Both the position numbers and the translations under genes were made by a program. The notes beneath the pieces were generated by a model that did no database searches, was not told the origin of the DNA, and saw only the letters and a program-made list of their open reading frames with translations. From an uncultured Pseudomonadota bacterium (GTDB lineage: Bacteria > Pseudomonadota > Alphaproteobacteria > RUG11792), in NCBI GenBank assembly GCA_902796745.1, contig CADBQC010000161.1:1-9511 (forward strand): a stretch of 9,511 nt of DNA. The letters run 5' to 3'. Below, piece by piece: positions 1 to 7,805 of this stretch (position 1 is its first letter; every line of letters begins with the position of its first letter).

Positions 1-861
1 ATCGAGGTAATCGAATGCGTTTTCAACAACTATGGCGCTTATTTCTGAACCGATGCCACATGACATCCATCCTTCTTCTATATTGATAATCCTACTGGTC
101 TTTTTCACTGACTGAATAATAGTCTCCTTATCCAATGGGCGCAAGCTAATCAAATTTATTACTTCAGCCGAAATCCCATGCTTATCTTGCAATATTTGCG
201 CAGCCTCTAAAGCGTACTCGACCGATATTGAAAAAGCAGTGATGGTTATATCTGTGCCTTCGCGCATGACAATTGCCTTATCTAGTGGCATTGGCTCGAT
301 TTCCATTTCTGGCATTTCGAAACTTTTGCCATACAAAATTTCGTGCTCCAGGAAGACGACAGGATTATCGTCCCGAATCGCTGATTTCAGCAATGCTTTG
401 GCTTCGTGTGAATTGTAAGGCGATACGACCTTAAGACCAGGGCAATGTGCATACCAGCTTGCAAAACATTGCGAATGCTGAGCGGCCACTTTGCGAGGCG
501 CACTATTTGACCCTCTAAAGACAATCGGACAGTTAATTTGTCCTCCTGACATGTACAGTGTTTTCGCGGCAGAATTGATGATGTGATCAATAGCCTGCAT
601 AGCGAAATTAAAGGTCATAAACTCGATTATAGGTCGCAGACCCATCATCGATGCGCCAACTCCAATGCCTGCAAATCCTGCCTCAGTTATAGGGGTATCG
701 ATAACTCGCTCTTCGCCAAATTCGGCTAATAATCCCTGGCTGACTTTGTATGCGCCATTGTAGTATGCAACTTCCTCGCCCATCAAAAAAACATTCAGGT
801 CGCGACGCATTTCTTCCGCCATAGCGTCTCTTAGGGCTAGTCTTACTGGTATTTTGTTCAT
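1..861 (-). CDS. pdhB: Pyruvate dehydrogenase E1 component, beta subunit (partial, C-terminus beyond window)
   Basis: This is the beta subunit of the thiamine-diphosphate-dependent E1 enzyme, which decarboxylates pyruvate and passes the acetyl group to the lipoyl E2 subunit. The 287 visible codons open with [18 protein letters not shown] and contain the family hallmarks: [14 protein letters not shown] (residues 57-70, with the Glu at 60 expected to contact the cofactor pyrimidine), [20 protein letters not shown] (80-99), the RGSNS loop near 116-120 followed by VAAQHSQ (125-131), and a C-terminal transketolase domain beginning around [11 protein letters not shown]. There is no N-terminal lipoyl domain, unlike the longer PdhB of many free-living alphaproteobacteria. 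The start ATG overlaps the pdhA stop as ATGA, so translation is probably coupled. Roughly 40 C-terminal residues are missing only because the window ends. Identification is secure. Confidence 0.97.
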   Translation of the reverse strand, partial: MNKIPVRLALRDAMAEEMRRDLNVFLMGEEVAYYNGAYKVSQGLLAEFGEERVIDTPITEAGFAGIGVGASMMGLRPIIEFMTFNFAMQAIDHIINSAAKTLYMSGGQINCPIVFRGSNSAPRKVAAQHSQCFASWYAHCPGLKVVSPYNSHEAKALLKSAIRDDNPVVFLEHEILYGKSFEMPEMEIEPMPLDKAIVMREGTDITITAFSISVEYALEAAQILQDKHGISAEVINLISLRPLDKETIIQSVKKTSRIINIEEGWMSCGIGSEISAIVVENAFDYLD

Positions 862-1817
862 AAAATCACATCCGTTTCTAACTCAGAAGCATCTGGGAAT
901 GGCGCATTTATCGCCTCTTTTGCCGAATTTTCTATTATTCCTGCTACCTCGTTTTCAATCTCATCAAGTTTTGAAATATCTATTTTAAACATTTCAACCA
1001 ATTTATTCTTAAATTTTATGATCGGGTCACGTGTTTTTTTCACGTTTTCGACTTCTTCACGTGTTCGATACGTTGCTGGATCAGACATTGAATGCCCACG
1101 GTAACGATAAGTATCAACATGCAAAATTATTGGTTCAGAAGTCATTCGGACTTTATCTATAGCATCTTTCGACTTTTCTATAACATCGAGAATATCCATG
1201 CCATCGACTGATATCGTCGGTATTCCGAAAGCATCACCTCGCGTTTTCAAGCTTTGCCCAGAAACAGCACGCTTAGCTGCCGTTCCCATTGCATAGTGAT
1301 TATTTTCCAGAACGTATAAAACCGGCAATTTCCAAAGCGATGCCATATTAAATGCTTCATATACTTGTCCTTGGTTTGCAGCACCATCGCCAAAAAAAGT
1401 GACTGAAATGCCACCGTCTTTTTTGTATTTATGCGCAAAAGCAAGCCCAGTGCCAATTGGAACTTGAGCCCCTACAATGCCATTTCCGCCGAAAAAATTA
1501 TGCCGACGACTATACATATGCATCGAACCACCTTTGCCTTTCGAGCATCCGGTTGCTTTTCCGCAAAGCTCCGCCATCACTTCATACGGCGACACTCCTA
1601 AAGTTAGCATATGTGCATGGTCACGGTAACTTGTTATACAGCTGTCTTGAACCCGCATATTATGAGCAATGCCGACAACCACAGCTTCTTGTCCAATATA
1701 CAAATGACAAAAGCCGAAAATATGACCTTGTGTATATAACTCTGCTGCCTTTTCCTCAAACAGCCGAGCCTGTACCATCTTCTGATACAGGCTCAATCCG
1801 GTGTCCAAATCAATCAT
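858..1817 (-). CDS. pdhA: Pyruvate dehydrogenase E1 component, alpha subunit
   Basis: The 319-residue protein is the thiamine-diphosphate-binding half of E1, which forms an alpha2-beta2 tetramer with PdhB. The cofactor motif runs from GDGAANQG (143-150) to ENN (171-173). SYRDHAH (63-69), [10 protein letters not shown] (94-103) and the loop [11 protein letters not shown] (237-247) match the family; the last is the region phosphorylated in mitochondrial homologues. Length fits bacterial PdhA proteins that lack a targeting sequence. It is followed without a gap by pdhB (ATGA overlap), and an extended -10 promoter lies just upstream, so pdhAB looks like a transcription unit separate from the outer-membrane protein gene before it. 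The annotated ATG has its best Shine-Dalgarno, AGGAG at 1836-1840, 18 bases away, which is long. An in-frame ATT at 1827-1829 would sit at the ideal 6-base spacing, so the true start is slightly uncertain. Confidence 0.98.
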   Translation of the reverse strand: MIDLDTGLSLYQKMVQARLFEEKAAELYTQGHIFGFCHLYIGQEAVVVGIAHNMRVQDSCITSYRDHAHMLTLGVSPYEVMAELCGKATGCSKGKGGSMHMYSRRHNFFGGNGIVGAQVPIGTGLAFAHKYKKDGGISVTFFGDGAANQGQVYEAFNMASLWKLPVLYVLENNHYAMGTAAKRAVSGQSLKTRGDAFGIPTISVDGMDILDVIEKSKDAIDKVRMTSEPIILHVDTYRYRGHSMSDPATYRTREEVENVKKTRDPIIKFKNKLVEMFKIDISKLDEIENEVAGIIENSAKEAINAPFPDASELETDVIL

Positions 1818-1851
1818 GGTTCCCGAAATCTGAAACTCCTCTTAGAGCTTC

Positions 1852-1860
1852 ATTATAGCA
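1852..1860 (-). promoter_or_regulatory. Extended -10 promoter for pdhAB
   Basis: Read on the minus strand, this is TGCTATAAT, a perfect TGnTATAAT extended -10 element. No convincing -35 hexamer lies 16-18 bases upstream, which is common for extended -10 promoters. The predicted start of transcription is near 1845, giving a leader of about 28 bases to the pdhA ATG that carries AGGAG at 1836-1840. An imperfect hairpin (1860-1892) covers the would-be -35 region and could be an operator, but that is speculation. Confidence 0.6.
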
Positions 1861-1902
1861 TCTCATGCGTGTAAAGACACTATGTAAGAGATAGTAGTTT
1901 TT

Positions 1903-3207
1903 TTATAACGTCCACCCGAAACCGAGTTTCGCAGTCCAACCTCTTGGATACTTCTTCTTTCCTAAAGTTTTCTGAAACTCAGCTTTGAAGAATGAAGACT
2001 TCGCGTTCGAGGTGTAGATCCTAGCACCCGCACCAACGATAGGAGCAGTTTTATTTAACCTAAGTCCGGCAAGCACATAAGGCTCAACTGTGTCTCCAAG
2101 CAAGAAACCAGCTCTGCCTATAACAGATGCATACACAGGTGTTCTCTTTTGCGTGTAGGTGTCGGTCTTTTTCTTTTTACCGAACTCTTTGCAATTGATA
2201 CCAACCAGCATCTCAGCGCCAAAAACTGCACTACCACAGTATGTTGTAACACCAAAGTTAGCTTCTACAACCGGCGAGTTAATACGACCAGAAGATACCT
2301 TCTCAGTCTCCTGCCTCTTGACTTTTATATCTTTCAAAAGCTTTGTATAGTCATCCTTAGCTTTCATGATTTCGATGAAACTCTCCATTACAGCTTGCTT
2401 TGTAGGATGATTGTTTCGTCCATACCAGTTAGCATCTGCCCAGTCTTGTACAGCATTAGTGGTCAATGCAAAAGTTATTTGTCGAAAAGTATTTTCATCC
2501 GAGACTGTATTGATAAAGGTGTTCATATCATTCACAAAATCCTTATCATACTTCTTCAAAGCATCTTCGTTTAACAAATCTGCGACTTTATCTCCTTGCT
2601 TTTTCATCAAGTTATTCATGGTAGTCTTCGATGCCATTAAGGCATTTCTTTTATTATTTAACGTGTTGATTGCATTTTGGATCTCGTTATAACTGAAGTT
2701 ATTCGCGCCAACCCCCCAAACATCAAGTTGGTTTGTTTGTAACCAGTTCAGTGCTGCAGCTTTTGCGTTTTGAGCATTGTTGTTATTGTTATTTATATTA
2801 GGAGCCAGAGAGCCTACGATATTGTTTGCGTCTTGTAGGTTATAACCATTGCGTGTCAAAATGTTTCTCATAGCGTTTTGTACAGCAGCTGCCTGGTTAA
2901 GCACGCCTATTTGACCATTTGCGGCATTGTAACCATTCTGTGCGGCATTATTGTCATGTTCTATTACCATAGTTCTTAAGTTTGTAAGCAAGCTCTGCAT
3001 AACTTCAATTGTCCTGATTTCTTTATCTAATATTTCATTAATATCCTTGTATTTCGGATGCGTGTGTTGTTTGCGTTCTTGTTTATATTGCGCCATACCG
3101 ATATCAATTCCCATATGCCAACGAGTATCAGATGCTTCTGATATTGTGCTCATAGTTGTGGTCGCTACCACAATTGCCGGCAAGGCAATAAGTTGTTTTC
3201 TATTCAT
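1903..3207 (-). CDS. Secreted, probable outer-membrane beta-barrel protein with long Asn-rich helical insert
   Basis: I do not recognise a named family. From the Met at 3207 the protein has 434 residues and starts with a good signal peptide: MNRK, a hydrophobic stretch, then SEA|SDT with predicted cleavage after residue 25. A beta-like strand follows (WHMGIDIGMAQY, 30-41). About 250 residues (roughly 52-305) look alpha-helical and rich in Asn, Gln and Ala, including a run of six Asn near 139-144. The last 120 residues or so (about 311-434) alternate polar and apolar residues with Gly turns, as in a small barrel, ending AKLGFGWTL; the usual terminal Phe/Trp is replaced by Leu. Two Cys (324, 339) could form a disulfide. 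The frame stays open upstream to an ATG at 3294, but that start would bury the signal peptide 29 residues in, so I prefer 3207. It stands alone between lipA and pdhA with its own probable promoter. A surface-exposed, host-facing protein is an inference. Confidence 0.82.
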   Translation of the reverse strand: MNRKQLIALPAIVVATTTMSTISEASDTRWHMGIDIGMAQYKQERKQHTHPKYKDINEILDKEIRTIEVMQSLLTNLRTMVIEHDNNAAQNGYNAANGQIGVLNQAAAVQNAMRNILTRNGYNLQDANNIVGSLAPNINNNNNNAQNAKAAALNWLQTNQLDVWGVGANNFSYNEIQNAINTLNNKRNALMASKTTMNNLMKKQGDKVADLLNEDALKKYDKDFVNDMNTFINTVSDENTFRQITFALTTNAVQDWADANWYGRNNHPTKQAVMESFIEIMKAKDDYTKLLKDIKVKRQETEKVSSGRINSPVVEANFGVTTYCGSAVFGAEMLVGINCKEFGKKKKTDTYTQKRTPVYASVIGRAGFLLGDTVEPYVLAGLRLNKTAPIVGAGARIYTSNAKSSFFKAEFQKTLGKKKYPRGWTAKLGFGWTL

Positions 3208-3312
3208 TTCTTCACTCTCTACAACAAACTTCAATCTAGAAGGACTCCTCATAAGATGTATTTTCGTGTCACAAGCTTGCATGTAAAATCTCATTTATTA
3301 CGAAAAATTGAG

Positions 3313-3340
3313 TATTTACACACTAAAAATAAATTGCCAA
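3313..3340 (-). promoter_or_regulatory. Candidate sigma-70 promoter for the outer-membrane protein gene
   Basis: On the minus strand TTGGCA (3335-3340, five of six matches to TTGACA) is followed after 16 bases by TAAATA (3313-3318), a weak -10. Transcription from here would give a leader of about 100 bases to the preferred ATG at 3207. The surrounding DNA is very AT-rich, so chance -10-like words are frequent and this is only the best of several candidates. Confidence 0.3.
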
Positions 3341-3509
3341 ATTTTACGCATTAACCGATAGAACCAAAATACCTCTTAAAGAACAACTCCAAAGATCAAA
3401 ATTTAAAAAACAATACTTACACTCTAAATGAAATCAAAAAAAACAACGACTTTTTAAATACAATTTATTTAAAATTTTATATATTTGTGATATTTTATTA
3501 CTATATATC

Positions 3510-3556
3510 AAAAAAAACGCAGGCGAAACACATTGAATTTTCAGCAATTCGCACTG
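3510..3556 (-). terminator. Probable intrinsic terminator of the alaS-lipA unit
   Basis: On the minus strand the arm CAGTGCGAA (3548-3556) pairs with TTCGCCTG (3520-3527) through 8 base pairs with one bulged T, and after two more bases comes a run of eight T (3510-3517). The loop is about 20 bases and can form small internal pairs. The site is about 110 bases downstream of the lipA stop and well before the next gene, as expected for the end of a leftward transcription unit. Confidence 0.55.
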
Positions 3557-3663
3557 AATATATTCATAAAATTTATCGAAAATTTTTAAAGATTTTTTTT
3601 GAAAAAATTTTCCCATTGTTAGCCTTTCAAATATAATCGTGACATTTGTTTTTACAAAATTTT

Positions 3664-4545
3664 CTAGTCAATATTTTGAGGCGCTTTCAAAAGCTCGTAT
3701 GTTTCTTTTGCTTTATATGAGGATCTGACTAGAGCGCCGGAGATAACTTCGATACCGTGTGATTTGCCATATTCTGCGTATTCAATAAATTCCTCTGGGG
3801 TAACATAGCGAGCTATTGGGTAATGCAATGATGAAGGAGGAAGGTATTGACCTATAGTCAATATGTCAATACCTGCGTGCACAACATCATCGATTAGCTC
3901 GAAAACATCTGATTTTGTTTCTCCAACTCCGACCATTATTCCGGTTTTTGCAATCATTTGTGGAGCAATTTTTTTAACAATTCGCAGAACATTTAAAGAT
4001 ATGTCATAATCCGCAGGGGGGCGTTTTACTTGCTTATGAAATTTTCTAACAACTTCCAGATTATGTCCGAAAACATCCGGTTTTGCCTTAACAATCGTCC
4101 TTATAGCATCAACGTTTCCACGCAGATCTGATGTTAAAATTTCAACCTTGGTCTCTGGATTTAGTTTACGTATCGCTTTGATTACATTTGCAAAATGCTG
4201 AGCTCCTCCATCTTTTATATCATCGCGAGTAACGCAAGTGATTACGGCATATTTTATGCCCAACTTGTGCACCGACTGAGCTACTTGTTCCGGTTCATCT
4301 TCATCAAGAGGCGCTGGATGTCCGTGTTTTATATTACAAAATCCGCAATTTCGGGTGCAGGTGTCTCCCATTATCAGAAATGTTGCAGTTTTATTTTTCC
4401 AACATTCGCCGATATTCGGACACATCGCCTCCTCGCAAACTGTGTGTACTCCAGCATTTTTGATTACGTTTAGAGTTTCAGTAAAACCGCGAGAAACAGA
4501 AGCTGGAACACGTATCCAATCTGGACGTTTTAGTTTTTCAGACAT
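3664..4545 (-). CDS. lipA: Lipoyl synthase (radical SAM)
   Basis: LipA inserts two sulfur atoms into protein-bound octanoyl groups to make the lipoyl cofactor of pyruvate dehydrogenase and related complexes. All cluster ligands are visible. The auxiliary [4Fe-4S] site is C37-x4-C42-x5-C48 in CEEAMCPNIGEC, and the radical-SAM site is C63-x3-C67-x2-C70 in CTRNCGFC. The conserved C-terminal RSSY (274-277) supplies the serine ligand of the sacrificial cluster. EILTSDLRGN, FGHNLE and KTGIMVGVGET are also typical. At 293 residues it is slightly short, with a clipped N-terminus like that of compact alphaproteobacterial versions. Its ATG lies inside the end of alaS (16-base overlap) and no strong Shine-Dalgarno is visible, so translation is probably coupled to alaS. 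The product is functionally linked to the pdhAB genes downstream, although they are in a different transcription unit. Identification is secure. Confidence 0.98.
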   Translation of the reverse strand: MSEKLKRPDWIRVPASVSRGFTETLNVIKNAGVHTVCEEAMCPNIGECWKNKTATFLIMGDTCTRNCGFCNIKHGHPAPLDEDEPEQVAQSVHKLGIKYAVITCVTRDDIKDGGAQHFANVIKAIRKLNPETKVEILTSDLRGNVDAIRTIVKAKPDVFGHNLEVVRKFHKQVKRPPADYDISLNVLRIVKKIAPQMIAKTGIMVGVGETKSDVFELIDDVVHAGIDILTIGQYLPPSSLHYPIARYVTPEEFIEYAEYGKSHGIEVISGALVRSSYKAKETYELLKAPQNID

Positions 4546-7100
4546 TGCTTTATTTCAAGAACTATTTTGTCAAAGACTTCTTTTTCAATCCCGCCGAATT
4601 GCACCAAGTCAGGACGCCCGCCAAACTTGATTCCTAAACGTAAATTCGTAATTAGCGCTTTTGCATCAATGCCTGTTTCAATAGCCTTTTCTGAAGCGTA
4701 TACACAGACAGAGATTTTTCCTGTTTTCGAATTTTTGTTTCCGATAACCATATAAAACCTGTCAGTTGAAGTTTTTGCTTTATCTATCAGCTCTAAAATC
4801 ATTTTTTGTTCCACGTCATTAACAAATGTATGACGTATTTCAATATCATCAACTTTTTCAATCTCAAAGTTCAGCTCATCTGAAAAATTGTGCGACCTTA
4901 ATTCTGCAAGTTGTCTCTCCAAAGCCTTAATATCAGATTTCAATATCTCGATACATCTAGCATTATCGCTTAGCTCTTTTTCATAATGCTCTGCGAGTAC
5001 TCTTCCGGTCAGCGCTTCAATTCGCTTTATGCCTGAACCGACTGAAGAAACAGCAATGATTTTGAAACATCCTATTTGTGCAGTGTTTTCAAGATGCGCG
5101 CCACCACAAAGCTCTTTTGAAAAAGCATTACCTATTTCAACTACTCTAACTTTATCTGGATACTTTTCTCCAAACAAAGCCAAAGCTCCTGTCGCAACGG
5201 CTTCTTCATAGGATGTCTCGTATATATTTACAGGCATCGCTTTGTCTATCACATCGCATACCTGTTGTTCTATTTCTATTATCTGCTCTTTCGTTATTGG
5301 GGCATTGTGTAAAAAATCAAACCGCAATTTTTCATCGGTGTTTAACGAGCCTTTCTGCACCACATGAGTTCCCAGAACTTTGCGCAAAACAGCTTGTAAA
5401 ACATGCGTTGCTGTATGATTGCGGGCTGTTTTAATTCTCCGTTCAACATTTATTTGCAATTTTATCTCATCATTGATTTTTAACATTCCGGATGTTATCT
5501 TGCATTTGTGAACGATTATGCCGGCTATCTTTTTAGTATCGACAATTTCGGCAATGTTATCGCCTGAAAATATTTTGCCAATATCGCCAATTTGTCCACC
5601 ACTTTCAGCATAAAATGGTGTTTCCTCAGAGATAATATATCCCTCATCTCCTGCTTCTAACTTATCAACAATTTTAGAATTTTTAACAAGAGCAAGAATT
5701 CGAGATTCCCGTTCTGCGCATCCATATATAAATTTAACTTTCCCAACTTTCTCAGCAACATCAAACCAAACTTTTTCAGTAAAAGTGTCTCCAGTACCCG
5801 TCCAGGCTTTTTTTGATAATTCTTTTTGTTCCGAAGCTATTTTATCGAATTCTGCCTCATTAACCCGCTTTCCTTCGTTACGCAAAATATCCTGTGTTAA
5901 ATCGAAAGGAAATCCATAAGTATCATAAAGTTTGTACGCAACATCCGCCGGAAAGACATTTGACGAACCAAGTTTTTCGAGTTCTTGTCTAAGAATAAAC
6001 ATACCTTTGTCGATAGTCTTCATGAAGCCATCTTCTTCGTTTTGTACAACTTGCTTTATTGTATCTTCATTTGTTGAAAGCTCGGTGTAATGTTCTCCCA
6101 TAACATTTTTGACGCTCGAGACTAACTTATACAAAAATGGTTCTTTCATTCCCATCATGTAGCCATGTCTTAAGGCTCGCCTGATAATCCTTCGCAACAC
6201 ATACCCTCGACCTTCATTTGTTGGAATTATGCCATCTGCAATCATAAATGAAACAGCTCTTATATGATCTGCAATTACGTTGTAATGCGACGCATATTTT
6301 TTTTCATCCGTATTGGTTAAATTTTTTACATCTGATATAAGCGTTTTAAACAAATCGATATCATAATTGCTGTGCACTCCTTGTAAAACAGCTGCAATTC
6401 TCTCTAACCCCATTCCGGTATCAATTGATGGTTTTGGTAAATTTATCCTGGAACCATCCCGTAATGTCTCAAATTGCATAAACACTAGGTTCCAGATTTC
6501 AATAAACCTATCCCCATCTTCATTTTCGGAGCCAGGCATTCCTCCAGGAATTTCTTCTCCATGATCATAAAATATTTCGCTACAAGGGCCACAAGGTCCT
6601 GTATCTCCCATAGACCAAAAGTTATCGTTCGTCGGAATTCTAATAATCTTGGCATCTTCAAGTCCTGAAACTTTCCTCCAAATACCAGCGGCTTCCTCAT
6701 CGCTAGAATGCACTGTAACCAATAACTTTTCTTTAGGTAAGCCAAGTCGTTTTGTGACTAAGTTCCAAGCAAACTCGATAACTTCAGCTTTAAAGTAATC
6801 GCCAAATGAAAAATTACCTAGCATTTCAAAAAATGTGTGATGTCGTGCAGTATATCCCACATTTTCCAAGTCATTATGTTTTCCGCCAGCTCTTAAGCAT
6901 TTCTGTGCTGTCGTAGCTCTCTTATACGGCAAAATTTTCTTGCCAGTAAAAGTATCTTTGAATTGTACCATTCCTGCATTTGTAAACATCAAAGTTGGAT
7001 CATTATCAGGAACAAGCGAACTCGACTTGACATGAGTGTGTCCATTTTCAATAAAATACTTTATAAACTCAGCTCTGATGTCATTGACAGAAAACAACAT
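4530..7100 (-). CDS. alaS: Alanyl-tRNA synthetase
   Basis: This class II synthetase attaches alanine to tRNA-Ala and hydrolyses mischarged seryl- or glycyl-tRNA. Numbered from an alternative ATG at 7112, the class II motif 2 region spans 66-104 with RHHTFFEMLGNFSFGDYF, and motif 3 is DTGMGLERIA (231-240). The editing domain has an intact zinc site: HTATH (H566, H570) and CGGAH (C669, H673). A coiled segment follows (about 710-745), then the C-Ala domain ending with GGRPDLVQFGG (831-841). I place the start at the ATG at 7100: MLFSVNDIRAEFIKYF then aligns without extra residues to the usual AlaRS N-terminus, and GGATG lies 5 bases upstream. The 856 residues compare with about 875 in E. coli. 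One oddity is the C-Ala glycine motif: the usual GGKGGGRP reads GIKFGGRP. It overlaps lipA by 16 bases at its 3' end. Identification is secure. Confidence 0.98.
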   Translation of the reverse strand: MLFSVNDIRAEFIKYFIENGHTHVKSSSLVPDNDPTLMFTNAGMVQFKDTFTGKKILPYKRATTAQKCLRAGGKHNDLENVGYTARHHTFFEMLGNFSFGDYFKAEVIEFAWNLVTKRLGLPKEKLLVTVHSSDEEAAGIWRKVSGLEDAKIIRIPTNDNFWSMGDTGPCGPCSEIFYDHGEEIPGGMPGSENEDGDRFIEIWNLVFMQFETLRDGSRINLPKPSIDTGMGLERIAAVLQGVHSNYDIDLFKTLISDVKNLTNTDEKKYASHYNVIADHIRAVSFMIADGIIPTNEGRGYVLRRIIRRALRHGYMMGMKEPFLYKLVSSVKNVMGEHYTELSTNEDTIKQVVQNEEDGFMKTIDKGMFILRQELEKLGSSNVFPADVAYKLYDTYGFPFDLTQDILRNEGKRVNEAEFDKIASEQKELSKKAWTGTGDTFTEKVWFDVAEKVGKVKFIYGCAERESRILALVKNSKIVDKLEAGDEGYIISEETPFYAESGGQIGDIGKIFSGDNIAEIVDTKKIAGIIVHKCKITSGMLKINDEIKLQINVERRIKTARNHTATHVLQAVLRKVLGTHVVQKGSLNTDEKLRFDFLHNAPITKEQIIEIEQQVCDVIDKAMPVNIYETSYEEAVATGALALFGEKYPDKVRVVEIGNAFSKELCGGAHLENTAQIGCFKIIAVSSVGSGIKRIEALTGRVLAEHYEKELSDNARCIEILKSDIKALERQLAELRSHNFSDELNFEIEKVDDIEIRHTFVNDVEQKMILELIDKAKTSTDRFYMVIGNKNSKTGKISVCVYASEKAIETGIDAKALITNLRLGIKFGGRPDLVQFGGIEKEVFDKIVLEIKQCLKN

Positions 7101-7112
7101 AAAATCATCCAA

Positions 7113-7140
7113 TGTTAATCTTAACTGATACAGTTTAACA
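7113..7140 (-). promoter_or_regulatory. Nested dyad in the alaS leader
   Basis: The 28 bases are a nested inverted repeat: outer arms TGTTAA (7113-7118) and TTAACA (7135-7140), inner arms AACTG and CAGTT around a 3-base loop. It lies in the predicted 5' leader, 12 bases upstream of the preferred alaS ATG. E. coli AlaRS is known to repress its own gene by binding a palindrome at the transcription start; whether this dyad does something similar is only a guess. Confidence 0.3.
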
Positions 7141-7160
7141 TCTTTTTGCAGGTGAAGTAG

Positions 7161-7186
7161 GTTATATCATACACGGAAAATGTCAA
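7161..7186 (-). promoter_or_regulatory. Candidate promoter for alaS-lipA
   Basis: On the minus strand a perfect -35 hexamer TTGACA (7181-7186) precedes TATAAC (7161-7166), which carries the extended -10 form TGATATAAC. The 14-base spacer is shorter than optimal, so the element may work mainly through the extended -10. Predicted transcription starts near 7154, giving a leader of about 55 bases. Confidence 0.4.
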
Positions 7187-7379
7187 ATATCTAAACAGAA
7201 AGTGTGCGTTACATCCTGAATAAACCGAAATTGCTGTGGAGGTGAATGGTGTCGGGAACTGGTGATGTTTGCAGATATAAGAGCTTATGAAAAAGAGAAA
7301 TTGTGATCCCAGATACTAATGTGAAGTATTTCTAAGCAGAATGACAGCGAGCTTTGGTGCCGTATCTGGAAATATGTGT

Positions 7380-7387
7380 GGGGGGGG
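7380..7387 (+). repeat. Homopolymer tract of eight G (noncoding)
   Basis: Eight consecutive G preceded by TGT and followed by TGAAG. It lies in no convincing gene. It resembles the tract at 8440-8447, which also follows a TGT. GGG at 7397-7399 and 7402-7404 nearby would allow a G-quadruplex with one long loop. Confidence 0.8.
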
Positions 7388-7450
7388 TGAAGCGAAGGGA
7401 CGGGTAAATTTTTCGGAAAAAAATATAGATATTAGCCCATGATGCACTAG

Positions 7451-7699
7451 TTCAAAATCGCGGAATTAACGGGAACTAGCAACAAAAACAATACATGGAA
7501 AAATATATGTAGAAATATGGAATTTACAAGAGTTTGGAATGCCATTGATAGGAAAATGTGCATTACCGAATTTAAAATAGCTTTGAGAAAAACTTCAGTT
7601 TTAAGAAAAAGTCTCAAAATTGCCTTTGTAGATTGGGGCTCTTCTTATGAAGAATGTATGGATATCAACCTTATAGTCGGTAAATCTGATATTTTATAG
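7451..7699 (+). pseudogene. Doubtful open frame, possible gene remnant
   Basis: The frame is open from just after a TAG at 7448-7450 to the stop at 7697-7699. The first ATG is at 7517, giving 60 residues that begin MEFTRVWNAIDRK and end VGKSDIL. It is basic in the middle (KIALRKTSVLRKSLK) and slightly more protein-like than random, but it has no good Shine-Dalgarno, no recognisable motif, and runs opposite to every other gene. Nested inverted repeats (TTTGAGA/TCTCAAA at 7582-7588 and 7612-7618, with AAAAC/GTTTT inside) lie within it. It may be the tail of a decayed gene or chance. Confidence 0.15.
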
Positions 7700-7805
7700 A
7701 ACTTCATAATTCGTTGCTGCCTCGCTAAGTTACGCAGAAAAATAAACGTATTGCAGCTGCATATAACAGGACTTGGTTGTTAATTTATCTACTAATCACA
7801 AATCT

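Larger units (their letters stand above)
3208..3663. other. AT-rich intergenic region between lipA and the outer-membrane protein gene
   Basis: This spacer is much richer in A and T than its neighbours. It holds a likely intrinsic terminator for the alaS-lipA unit (3510-3556), an AT-only inverted repeat with 10-base arms (3578-3587 and 3603-3612, 15 bases apart), and a candidate promoter for the next gene (3313-3340). A 60-codon open frame at 3434-3616 on the minus strand is preceded by AAAGG at a plausible distance, but it runs straight through the terminator and has the Lys/Phe/Ile-rich composition expected from AT-rich noncoding DNA. I do not call it a gene. Confidence 0.6.

Noticed and set aside
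1457..1858. 133-codon plus-strand frame opposite pdhA
   Set aside because: It lies wholly antisense to the conserved pdhA gene and has no recognisable features; a shadow frame.
1860..1892. Hairpin between the outer-membrane protein gene and pdhA as a terminator
   Set aside because: The stem is imperfect (ATCTC/GAGAT and GTGT/ACAC with mismatches) and the T run follows it only on the plus strand, where no gene needs terminating.
2149..2574. 141-codon plus-strand frame opposite the outer-membrane protein gene
   Set aside because: Antisense shadow of a longer frame that has a signal peptide and coherent domain structure.
3434..3616. 60-codon minus-strand frame after lipA with AAAGG upstream
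   Set aside because: It runs through a likely intrinsic terminator (3510-3556) and its Lys/Phe/Ile/Tyr-rich composition is what AT-rich noncoding DNA gives; no motif is visible.
4195..4630. Plus-strand frames opposite lipA and the end of alaS
   Set aside because: Shadows of two securely identified genes.
7230..7300. Short plus-strand frames behind GGAGGTGA (7238-7245)
   Set aside because: The Shine-Dalgarno-like word is strong, but every frame after it closes within about 13 codons, so it is probably chance.
7200..7460. Conserved noncoding RNA (RNase P, tmRNA, 4.5S) in the gap upstream of alaS
   Set aside because: None of the hallmark conserved segments of these RNAs could be found by eye on either strand.
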